Positions 1 through 5,542 of a stretch of 42,076 nt of DNA are shown here, piece after piece. Position 1 is the first letter of the stretch, and the number at the start of each line of letters is the position of its first letter. This DNA comes from Oscillospiraceae bacterium. Its GTDB lineage: Bacteria > Bacillota > Clostridia > Oscillospirales > Ruminococcaceae. Position numbers and translations under genes: made by a program. The notes beneath the pieces are model-generated. The model was not told the DNA's origin. It saw only the letters and a program-made list of their open reading frames with translations, and did not search any database. The stretch lies in NCBI GenBank assembly GCA_902362965.1, contig CABIYQ010000002.1:1723-43798 (forward strand). The letters run 5' to 3'.

Positions 1-265
1 AGATCCTATTCTTCCGGCAGGTTTTAGAACTACAGCTGATGAATTAGTGAGTGAATCATATTGTGCTTTATATATGATGGTGGAGGAGTGGAAAGCTCAG
101 GGAGATGCAGAAAACTTATCAAATGTTATTCTTACTGTAGCATGGAAAAATCTTGGCGGTGGAAACTATCAGCTGTATATTATGTGGGGAGGAGATTATG
201 TCTCATTAAAACTTAATGAATATGGTTTTGGAGAAAATGGTAAAGTTAGTGTAGATGATTTTTGA
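1..265 (+). CDS. C-terminal end of an unknown protein (cut by window edge)
   Basis: The reading frame is open from base 2 at the window edge to a TGA at 263-265, giving at least 87 residues. A GTG at 47 could start a shorter protein but has no ribosome site, so this is read as the 3' end of a gene that begins outside the window. The visible part is soluble, rich in aromatic and glycine residues (a run NLGGGNYQLYIMWGGDY), and has no membrane segment or motif I recognise. It is followed by a hairpin terminator. It sits in the same AT-rich accessory stretch as the genes downstream. Function unknown. Confidence 0.55.
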   Translation, partial: DPILPAGFRTTADELVSESYCALYMMVEEWKAQGDAENLSNVILTVAWKNLGGGNYQLYIMWGGDYVSLKLNEYGFGENGKVSVDDF

Positions 266-302
266 AAATGGTTATTGAAAAATCCTTAAGTTAATAGTAA
301 AG

Positions 303-328
303 TGAAGTCCTTAGTGGACTTCATTTTT
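303..328 (+). terminator. Intrinsic terminator after the first partial gene
   Basis: The arms TGAAGTCC (303-310) and GGACTTCA (316-323) form an 8-bp stem with a 5-base loop followed by a T run (324-328). It ends the partial gene before the next promoter. Confidence 0.8.
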
Positions 329-341
329 AATTGGATATAAG

Positions 342-370
342 TTGACATTTTTTTACATTTATTGTATAAT
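342..370 (+). promoter_or_regulatory. Sigma-A promoter of the DUF5710-type gene
   Basis: A perfect -35 TTGACA (342-347) and a perfect -10 TATAAT (365-370) are separated by 17 bases. The position rules out the long open-frame start at 342, because that TTG is the -35 box itself. Confidence 0.85.
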
Positions 371-404
371 AATTAAAATAATAAAATTAAAAAGGGAGTT
401 TGTT

Positions 405-1055
405 ATGTCATTATTATTGAATGTTCCTTTTACAGAAAAAGATGAGGTTAAAAGATTAGGAGCTTTATGGAATCCGGAATTAAAAAAGTGGTATGTTAAA
501 TATCAGAAAGATTACTGGAAATTTAAAAAGTGGATTTCTAATTCCAAATCATATTATATATTATTTGATTATATTTATATTATAGAAGGAATTAATTATT
601 GCTTTAAATGTAATAATTTAACAAGAGTAATATGTTTTGGAATTGAAAAATATATGGAATTTAATAGTGAATATGAATATGGATATGATTACTTTAATGA
701 TAATAATATACATATAGCTCCACATATATATCCAATACCACCAATTCTATTAAATTATATACAACATAAATATAATTATAAATTGAAATACTCAAAATCA
801 GCAGATAAATCATATTTAGCAAATTGTTGCGATAATTGTGATGTATTACAAGGTGATTTTTATTTATTTGATGAACCAGACAGTCCATTTTGGATTGAGT
901 CGCCATTAGATACCTCTAAATTAAATATCATCAAAATGCCACTCAAATATGATTTAGTAATTAATAATGCTGATATAAGATATTGTAGTACTGATTATTT
1001 AATTAAAAAATATGCAAATATAAAAAAATCTAGCATTGAATTATATAATTTTTGA
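405..1055 (+). CDS. DUF5710-domain protein with two CxxC pairs
   Basis: A 216-residue protein starting at ATG 405 behind AAAGGGAG and a consensus promoter. The N-terminus (LNVPFTEKDEVKRLGALW...KKWYV, about residues 5-32) matches the DUF5710 pattern, a short module in which an LGA-W-x-P core is followed by KKWYV; it often occurs in proteins of plasmids and integrative elements. Further on are two cysteine pairs, CFKC (about residue 67) and CDNC (about 145), the latter preceded by a further Cys, spaced like a split zinc site. The rest is rich in Tyr, Ile and Asn, reflecting very AT-rich codon use compared with the chromosome after 5.5 kb. No enzyme motif is seen. DUF5710 assignment is from pattern recognition; the role is unknown, possibly nucleic-acid or metal binding. 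Confidence 0.7.
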   Translation: MSLLLNVPFTEKDEVKRLGALWNPELKKWYVKYQKDYWKFKKWISNSKSYYILFDYIYIIEGINYCFKCNNLTRVICFGIEKYMEFNSEYEYGYDYFNDNNIHIAPHIYPIPPILLNYIQHKYNYKLKYSKSADKSYLANCCDNCDVLQGDFYLFDEPDSPFWIESPLDTSKLNIIKMPLKYDLVINNADIRYCSTDYLIKKYANIKKSSIELYNF

Positions 1056-1070
1056 TTTTATATAAAAATT

Positions 1071-1106
1071 AAGGACAGTGATTATTTATTATCATTGTCC
1101 TTTTCA
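1071..1106. terminator. Bidirectional terminator
   Basis: A 12-bp stem, AAGGACAGTGAT (1071-1082) against ATCATTGTCCTT (1091-1102) with one G-U pair, is followed by TTTTC on the plus strand and an AT-rich tail on the minus strand. It serves the gene ending at 1055 and overlaps the end of the regulator remnant on the other strand. Confidence 0.75.
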
Positions 1107-1236
1107 ATTTCAGTTAGTGCTTTCATTATTTCGAGGATTCTTTATTTATGTTAGAAAGTTTATTGTAATTATAAAGTAACTCTTGCTCTTCATCACTTAG
1201 TTGAGGAAATATTAGCGGATTTACATGCTATGGATT
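1082..1236 (-). pseudogene. C-terminal remnant of an XRE-type regulator (frameshifted)
   Basis: Read on the minus strand, one frame gives LIFPQLSDEEQELLYNYNKL followed by SNINKE and then stops. A neighbouring frame continues ILEIMKALTEIEKDNDNK to a stop at 1082-1084. Joined, they match the common tail of XRE-family repressors (LS-x-EEQELL..YNKL....ERILEIMKAL). An in-frame stop lies just upstream (about 1237) and no helix-turn-helix remains, so this is a broken fragment. The assignment rests on the tail pattern only. Confidence 0.4.
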
Positions 1237-1254
1237 CAAAGAAGAATAGTTAAA

Positions 1255-1283
1255 TTGACAATATTTGATATTTATGGTATAAT
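1255..1283 (+). promoter_or_regulatory. Sigma-A promoter of the small-peptide mRNA
   Basis: A perfect TTGACA (1255-1260) and TATAAT (1278-1283) with a 17-base spacer. Transcription should begin near 1290, giving a leader of about 105 bases before the 25-codon gene. Confidence 0.85.
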
Positions 1284-1395
1284 TTAATGCATGGGCATAC
1301 TCTAAACGGTAGGCGGTTGTTCCCTCCTTACGCCATAAGCTAATTGATCGTCCCCTAACGGGCAGGCGAAATAAGCTGGCAGGGAGGTGATAGGT

Positions 1396-1473
1396 ATGGA
1401 ACTTACATATTTAGTTCTCACTATCCTGCTTCTTGTTACTGTAAATGAAGTAATCAAGAACATAAAGAAATAA
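1396..1473 (+). CDS. 25-residue hydrophobic peptide, candidate type I toxin
   Basis: A 25-codon gene starting at ATG 1396 behind the near-perfect ribosome site AGGGAGGTGAT (1381-1391). The peptide opens MELTYLVLTILLLVTV, a single membrane-spanning segment, and ends in a polar, lysine-rich tail (NEVIKNIKK). Size, one membrane segment and charged tail fit holin-like and Fst-like type I toxins that depolarise the cell's own membrane, although the sequence is not Fst itself. It has its own consensus promoter, a long structured leader and a convergent antisense promoter. It lies between two gene remnants, which fits a small addictive module in an accessory region. Toxicity is inferred; it could instead be a non-toxic small membrane protein. 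Confidence 0.7.
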   Translation: MELTYLVLTILLLVTVNEVIKNIKK

Positions 1474-1549
1474 ACCGCCCTAGCGACCAAACTAAGCGGT
1501 TTATTAAACAACTTTGTGAGGGAGCGACCGTCTATCAGTGTGCCCCTTT
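1463..1549 (-). ncRNA. Candidate antisense RNA opposing the peptide mRNA
   Basis: A consensus promoter on the minus strand (1556-1584) should start an RNA near 1549. It would run about 85 bases into the shared hairpin at 1471-1503, after which the minus strand is T-rich (TTTCTTT). This RNA would be fully complementary to the 3' end of the peptide mRNA. Its segment complementary to 1518-1530 closely copies the leader sequence 1314-1326, so the two RNAs share a repeat and a terminator, as in the par locus of pAD1. Ends are estimates. Confidence 0.6.
1471..1503. terminator. Shared hairpin between the two convergent RNAs
   Basis: TAAACCGC (1471-1478) and GCGGTTTA (1496-1503) form a perfect 8-bp stem starting at the stop codon of the peptide gene. 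The minus-strand tail is T-rich, so it is probably the antisense terminator; on the plus strand the T run is weak and read-through to about 1555 is plausible. Confidence 0.6.
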
Positions 1550-1555
1550 TTTATT

Positions 1556-1584
1556 ATTATAACAATTTTTTTATATAAAGTCAA
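1556..1584 (-). promoter_or_regulatory. Sigma-A promoter of the antisense RNA
   Basis: On the minus strand TTGACT (1584-1579) and a perfect TATAAT (1561-1556) are 17 bases apart. It fires towards the peptide gene. Confidence 0.8.
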
Positions 1585-1700
1585 GAGTAAATTTGAAAAT
1601 TCGCCAATAGCGAAGCGTTCCGCTTCATATTCATATTTAGGATTATTTTGAATATGCTTCATGACAATGTGACCTACTTTGTGCATAATTGTATTAAAAA
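1575..1700 (-). pseudogene. Remnant of an ImmA/IrrE-type metallopeptidase
   Basis: The minus strand encodes NTIMHKVGHIVMKHIQNNPK followed by YEYEAERFAIGEF. ImmA/IrrE peptidases (COG2856) have an HExxH zinc motif in the same place (HE-x-GH) and a downstream E-A-x-x-FA motif. Here the catalytic Glu is Lys (HKVGH), there is no upstream domain, and the end runs into the antisense promoter. It is read as a decayed fragment of a phage- or ICE-type anti-repressor. Confidence 0.5.
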
Positions 1701-1714
1701 AAATTAAAAAAATA

Positions 1715-1744
1715 TTGACAAAATATGGCAAAATATATTATAAT
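1715..1744 (+). promoter_or_regulatory. Sigma-A promoter of the secreted-protein/ABC operon
   Basis: TTGACA (1715-1720) and TATAAT (1739-1744) with an 18-base spacer, 54 bases before the first gene. Confidence 0.8.
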
Positions 1745-1749
1745 ATTTA

Positions 1750-1765
1750 TATAATCATGATTATA
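1750..1765. promoter_or_regulatory. 16-bp perfect palindrome, possible operator
   Basis: TATAATCATGATTATA is a perfect inverted repeat placed directly after the -10 box, over the expected transcription start. That is where a dimeric repressor would block initiation. No cognate regulator is intact in the island. In such AT-rich DNA a chance palindrome of this length is possible. Confidence 0.45.
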
Positions 1766-1797
1766 ATATAAAATAAAAAATGAGGAGTTAAAGTATT

Positions 1798-2292
1798 ATG
1801 AAAAAGTTAAGAAAAAAATTGACACTTATATTATTGGCAGCAGCAGCTGCTGTTTCAGTAAGCGGTAGTGTTGTTAGTGCATATCAGGATGTTTCAGATC
1901 AAAATTTTTCTTTTAATCAATATAATATGTACGTAACTAATAGAAGGTATAAGTATAATGATTCATATGTATATTTAAAATTAAGCTCTGTAAATAATAA
2001 TGATGGTAAAATTGAAGTTGAAGTTGATGCAAGAAATTCTGCAACTAATCACTATACAATGGTTAATGTTATGAGGAGTGACAGTTATAATGGTGGGCTA
2101 TGTGCAGTATTAGGCAAAGGACAGTATCTAATTACTAACTGGGCTTATGAAAGATATCCTATTTTTACTAATAATGGATATAGATGTGCTGAAATTCAAT
2201 TGGTTTTTGGTCATAATAGTGAATGGGAATGTAATGCTACGGGAGCATGGAGTCCTGATAGTGTAGGCAGTTACACCATAGTAAAAGCATAA
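1798..2292 (+). CDS. Small secreted protein, DUF2712/bacteriocin-like
   Basis: A 164-residue protein behind GAGGAG. It begins with a classic signal peptide: basic MKKLRKK, a Leu/Ala hydrophobic core and VSA before a predicted cut near residue 28, leaving about 136 residues. The mature part is beta-rich, Tyr- and Asn-rich, with three cysteines (about 102, 131, 145) and no anchor, so it should be released. The overall look (short secreted beta protein leading an operon of ABC permeases) recalls DUF2712 proteins and lactococcin-972-like bacteriocins. That family link is tentative. It is separated from the transporter genes by a strong hairpin, so it should be made in excess over them. It could be a bacteriocin, a signal or a surface-stress protein. 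Confidence 0.65.
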   Translation: MKKLRKKLTLILLAAAAAVSVSGSVVSAYQDVSDQNFSFNQYNMYVTNRRYKYNDSYVYLKLSSVNNNDGKIEVEVDARNSATNHYTMVNVMRSDSYNGGLCAVLGKGQYLITNWAYERYPIFTNNGYRCAEIQLVFGHNSEWECNATGAWSPDSVGSYTIVKA

Positions 2293-2302
2293 AGTTAATG
2301 AA

Positions 2303-2337
2303 ATTAATCGTTCCTTTAATGAGGAACGATTAATGTT
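2303..2337 (+). terminator. Intra-operon hairpin after the secreted-protein gene
   Basis: A perfect 13-bp stem, 2303-2315 against 2322-2334, with a 6-base loop. The following tract is GTTATTATG, not a clean T run, so partial termination or mRNA end protection is likely. Such hairpins typically set a high ratio of structural peptide to transporter message. Confidence 0.65.
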
Positions 2338-2357
2338 ATTATGAGAAAGGTATTAAT

Positions 2358-3197
2358 ATGATATTAGCTATAAAATCTGATATTTATAAGATGCTGAGAG
2401 AAAAAGGGTTTTACATATCTTTAATAATAGGCGTCTTACTTTCTGTTTGGAATCTTATAAATTCATTATTGATTCAAAATAACATGAATGAATCTATACA
2501 AAAATATGGTGATGAGTATTTATATACATATTATCCGGTTTCGGTATTTAATAGTTACTTGGGTATAAATAACAGTTCTTTACAAACAAATATTTTTTAT
2601 ATGATTTTACCATTATTATCTGTTTTGCCTTTTAGTATGTTATTTTTTGATGAAAGAAAAAGCGGTTATATAAATTTAATATTAACCAGAACGTCAAAAT
2701 GTAAATACTATGCATCAAAATATATAGTATCATTTTTCAGCGGGGGATTAATTTGCTTAATTATATTGGGATTTAGTTTATTTTTAAATGCAATGTTTAT
2801 CCCATCAGTTATGCCTGAAGTAACTACAGCATATTTTCCGGTAGCATATGAAGGGTCGTTATGGCTTAATATATATTTAACGCATCCATATTTATATATT
2901 TTGTTATATACTTTATTGGATATGTTGTATTGTGGCATTTTTGCTGTTTTAGCTTTAAGTGCATCATTTATTTTTGATTATAAAATTACTGTGTTTGTTT
3001 TTCCGTTTATAATATATTTGTTAAGTTCTTATTTATTTAATACATTAGGATTTAAATCCGGAAAAATGATGTCATTTTTACCACAGTTTCAGATGAAAAA
3101 TGCAAATTTAAATGTAATATTAATGGAAGCATTAATTTTTATAGTATTAACAATTTTAGTAATGATAATAAGTGTGGTAAAAGATGAAAAAAATTAG
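2358..3197 (+). CDS. ABC-2 type transporter permease (first of two)
   Basis: A 279-residue polytopic membrane protein starting at ATG 2358 behind GAGAAAGG. It opens with a cytoplasmic amphipathic start (AIKSDIYKMLREKGFYISLI) typical of ABC-2 permeases. About six membrane segments follow, with a large loop near residues 40-75. The motif ERKSGYINLILTRTSKCKYY (about 99-118) resembles the cytoplasmic coupling segment of immunity/efflux permeases of the BcrB/EcsB kind. Its end overlaps the next gene by 14 bases, indicating translational coupling. With the ATPase at 3995 it should form an exporter or self-protection pump for a peptide, perhaps the secreted product at 1798. Substrate is inferred. 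Confidence 0.75.
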   Translation: MILAIKSDIYKMLREKGFYISLIIGVLLSVWNLINSLLIQNNMNESIQKYGDEYLYTYYPVSVFNSYLGINNSSLQTNIFYMILPLLSVLPFSMLFFDERKSGYINLILTRTSKCKYYASKYIVSFFSGGLICLIILGFSLFLNAMFIPSVMPEVTTAYFPVAYEGSLWLNIYLTHPYLYILLYTLLDMLYCGIFAVLALSASFIFDYKITVFVFPFIIYLLSSYLFNTLGFKSGKMMSFLPQFQMKNANLNVILMEALIFIVLTILVMIISVVKDEKN

Positions 3198-4014
3198 ACA
3201 ATATATTAAATATGATATTGTTAAATGTGCAATATTAAATTACAAAAAATACATATTGTTATTTGTAATCTTAAATTTTATTTGCTTTACTTTTTTTAAA
3301 TATACTGACAAAGCCAATTTTATTGATTACATATTTTATTTGGATAGAGGAAGTTTAATAACAAACCAAAAGTCTTTAAGAGATTTAATTGTACCGTATG
3401 AATGGCTAATAATAAATTTATTTATGTTATATATTATAAATTCATATAATAATATTGAGCCTCTTAATATTATAGTTCAATATAGTTCTAAATTAAAATG
3501 GTTAATAAGCAAATACATATTTTGTTTTTTGAATGTATTATTTGTATATGTTATTAAAATTTTTGTACCATTTCTTTTTTGTATTTTTACATGTTCTGAA
3601 ATATCATTAAAACCAACTGAAAATACTATGTTGTTTTTACAATCTTTTAATGAAAATTTAAATATTAGGGATCTTTTTATTAATGTTTGTATATTACCGT
3701 TTTTTTCTTTATTAGTTATGTCTTTTATACAAATTACAATTTTTCTATTATTTAATAATAAAATTTCTTTTATTTCATCTATATCAATTTTTTGTGCATC
3801 TATATTTACCGAAAAACCTTATTTAATTGGAAATTTTATGATGTTACAAAGAAATTCAATGATTACCGGTAGTATTACAGAAGAATATGTTAAATCAAAT
3901 TGTGCATTTATAATTTTATTTTTTATATTAATAATTTCTATGCTGTTAGGATTGGTTTATATAAAACAAATTGATATAGGAGGACGTAAAACCAGTGGAT
4001 ATTATTTTAAATAA
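3184..4014 (+). CDS. ABC-2-like transporter permease (second of two)
   Basis: A 276-residue, very hydrophobic protein with about six membrane segments, starting inside the end of the previous permease and overlapping the ATPase by 20 bases. It begins MKKIRQYIKYDIVKCAILNY, again a cytoplasmic lead-in. Sequence is divergent and I see no named motif beyond the membrane pattern and the conserved gene order. Together with 2358 it probably forms a heterodimeric membrane channel. Codon use is extremely AT-rich, like the rest of the island. Role inferred from the neighbours. Confidence 0.65.
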   Translation: MKKIRQYIKYDIVKCAILNYKKYILLFVILNFICFTFFKYTDKANFIDYIFYLDRGSLITNQKSLRDLIVPYEWLIINLFMLYIINSYNNIEPLNIIVQYSSKLKWLISKYIFCFLNVLFVYVIKIFVPFLFCIFTCSEISLKPTENTMLFLQSFNENLNIRDLFINVCILPFFSLLVMSFIQITIFLLFNNKISFISSISIFCASIFTEKPYLIGNFMMLQRNSMITGSITEEYVKSNCAFIILFFILIISMLLGLVYIKQIDIGGRKTSGYYFK

Positions 4015-4630
4015 TGTATCAAAAACAATAAATAAATCGGTTATCTTAAATGAAATAAATTATCACTTTAAATCAGGATTTATTTATGGCATAAAAGGAA
4101 GCAATGGCTCAGGAAAGACAATGATGCTTAAACTAATAAGCGGTTTATTAAGACCAACGTCTGGAGAAATTAAAATTAGTAATAAAATTTTATATAAGGA
4201 TATAGATTTTCCTGAAAGTATAGGTATTCTAATTGAGAATCCGGCATTTATGCCTAATTTAACCGGTCTTAAAAATCTTAAATGTATTAGTCTGATAAAA
4301 GATAAAATAAAAACAGAAGAAATATACAATATAATGTTAGATATTGGATTAGACCCAAATGATAAAAGACATTTCAAAAAATATTCATTAGGTATGAAAC
4401 AAAAATTAGGAATTGCATGTGCATTTATGGAGAATCCTGATATTATTATATTAGATGAACCAACTAATGCATTAGATAGTGAATCAGTAAATAAGTTAAA
4501 GGAATTGATATTAAAATATAAGGATAATAATAGAATAATATTGATTGCTGTTCATGAAAATTACGAAATAGAAACGTTGTGTGATAAATTTATATACTTA
4601 AAGGATGGAAGTTTAACAAATGAAATATAA
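3995..4630 (+). CDS. ABC transporter ATPase
   Basis: A 211-residue nucleotide-binding subunit from GTG 3995 (GGAGG 11 bases upstream). It has the Walker A loop GSNGSGKT (about residues 35-42), the signature SLGMKQKLGIACAF (about 130-144, with SLGM replacing the usual LSGG), Walker B IIILDEPTNALD and the switch histidine in AVHENYE. It is about 30 residues shorter than typical BcrA-type ATPases, mainly at the C-terminus. It couples ATP hydrolysis to the two permeases at 2358 and 3184 at the membrane. Overlaps on both sides (20 and 11 bases) show a tightly coupled operon. Confidence 0.9.
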   Translation: MDIILNNVSKTINKSVILNEINYHFKSGFIYGIKGSNGSGKTMMLKLISGLLRPTSGEIKISNKILYKDIDFPESIGILIENPAFMPNLTGLKNLKCISLIKDKIKTEEIYNIMLDIGLDPNDKRHFKKYSLGMKQKLGIACAFMENPDIIILDEPTNALDSESVNKLKELILKYKDNNRIILIAVHENYEIETLCDKFIYLKDGSLTNEI

Positions 4631-5162
4631 GGTGAAAAGAAGCTTAATTCTATTTTTTTCTATAACTTTTTTGGTAATAATATTTGTAATTTGTTTTCGA
4701 TATACAAATTCTAAATATAGTGGGTATCTATATAACATATATAATCTAAATCAAACTGTTGATTTTGATGGAATAAATATATCATTTACAAATAAACAAA
4801 CATTTAATGACAAGGAAATATTAAATAAATACCCTGAAGCAGAAATTTATGAAGATAAACAGGTTAACATTCTATTAGATATGGAAATATGTAATACTAC
4901 TAATAAAACTAAAATTGTTGATTTATCAAGAGTATTGTTGGAAACACAAGGATGGTATTCAAATATAAGTATTTATACGTTTTATTCTATAAATAATATT
5001 GAATCATATATTATTCAGTTTGAACCAGGATCTAAAATAAAACTTGTAGTACCTTTTACATACTTTTATACGAATGAATCAGAAATAAAAGATATTTATA
5101 ACAAGCAGTTTATATTAAGTTTTTTTAATAAATATCCGAATAAAAATATAATAAAAATTTGA
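4620..5162 (+). CDS. Membrane-anchored protein of the ABC operon, unknown
   Basis: A 180-residue protein starting 11 bases inside the ATPase gene. It has one N-terminal membrane segment (about residues 7-26) after a basic start, then an extracellular domain of about 150 residues with an alternating, beta-sandwich-like pattern (LLDMEICNTTNKTKIVDLS...) as in DUF4352/DUF5028-type proteins found beside lantibiotic transporters. No catalytic motif. It may act as an accessory immunity or substrate-binding subunit. The gene ends 18 bases before the IS fragment. Family resemblance is tentative. Confidence 0.6.
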   Translation: MKYKVKRSLILFFSITFLVIIFVICFRYTNSKYSGYLYNIYNLNQTVDFDGINISFTNKQTFNDKEILNKYPEAEIYEDKQVNILLDMEICNTTNKTKIVDLSRVLLETQGWYSNISIYTFYSINNIESYIIQFEPGSKIKLVVPFTYFYTNESEIKDIYNKQFILSFFNKYPNKNIIKI

Positions 5163-5180
5163 TATTTTTAATTTTATTTT

Positions 5181-5435
5181 ATCAAAGGTTCTCGTTTATA
5201 CCCACACAGAGCAAAGACTATGAGTATGTCTAGAAAGGGAAACTGTCTTGACAATGCCTGTGCCGAAAACTTTTTCAGCCTGTTAAAGACGGAATTACTG
5301 TATTTACAGGAGTTTACATCAGTTGAACATTTTATCTCGGAGCTTACGGACTACATAGACTGGCACAATAACAAGCGTATCAAACTTAAACTTGATGGGT
5401 TATCTCCTGTTGAGTACAGACTAATTGCCACATAA
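5181..5435 (+). pseudogene. IS3-family transposase OrfB, C-terminal fragment
   Basis: About 85 codons remain. The block [19 protein letters not shown] carries the last acidic residue of the DDE triad (Glu in AENFF). It is followed by [22 protein letters not shown] and LSPVEYR, the standard tail of IS3/IS150 integrase-type transposases (rve domain). The two catalytic Asp residues and the helix-turn-helix OrfA are missing. The frame is open back to about 5172, but sequence before SMSRKGN no longer resembles the family. An ATG at 5220 could start a 71-residue peptide, probably meaningless. Confidence 0.85.
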
Positions 5436-5441
5436 CAAAAT

Positions 5442-5475
5442 CGACCAAGATTTCTCTTAGTCGATTTGCATATTT
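5442..5475 (+). terminator. Terminator of the transposase remnant
   Basis: AAATCGAC (5442-5449) pairs with GTCGATTT (5464-5471), with an inner AAGA/TCTT extension. It lies just after the transposase stop and inside the IS right end. Confidence 0.65.
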
Positions 5476-5542
5476 TATTCTTTGAAACTTTGTCTAATTT
5501 TTGGGGGTCAGTTCATTGTTATTCCTCGGATATAAATTCATT

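Larger units (their letters stand above)
1311..1533 (+). promoter_or_regulatory. Long-range RNA pairing that closes the toxin-like mRNA
   Basis: Bases 1311-1326 of the leader are complementary to 1518-1533 downstream of the gene over 16 bp, with three G-U pairs. A second leader segment, CCTCCTT (1323-1329), can pair with the ribosome site AGGGAGG (1381-1387) over 7 bp. Either fold would keep the mRNA poorly translated. This is the layout known from type I toxin mRNAs, where long-distance pairing holds the message inert. Pairings are read from sequence; folding energy was not computed. Confidence 0.6.
5181..5516 (+). mobile_element. Right-end remnant of an IS3-family insertion sequence
   Basis: The segment holds the last part of an IS3-type transposase, its terminator and a right terminal inverted repeat. 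Read inward from 5516 the end is TGAACTGACCCCCAAAAATT, the TGA..CCCCC form of many IS3/IS150 ends. The left end and about three quarters of orfB, plus orfA, are absent, so it cannot move alone. It marks the border between the AT-rich island and the chromosome. Confidence 0.75.

Noticed and set aside
342..404. Upstream extension of the DUF5710-type gene to a TTG at 342
   Set aside because: That TTG is the -35 hexamer of a perfect promoter whose -10 lies at 365-370; ATG 405 has the ribosome site.
1302..1511. 69-residue minus-strand frame covering the peptide gene
   Set aside because: It is the antisense shadow of the peptide mRNA; it lacks a ribosome site and its sequence has no family pattern, while two promoters and RNA pairings explain the region.
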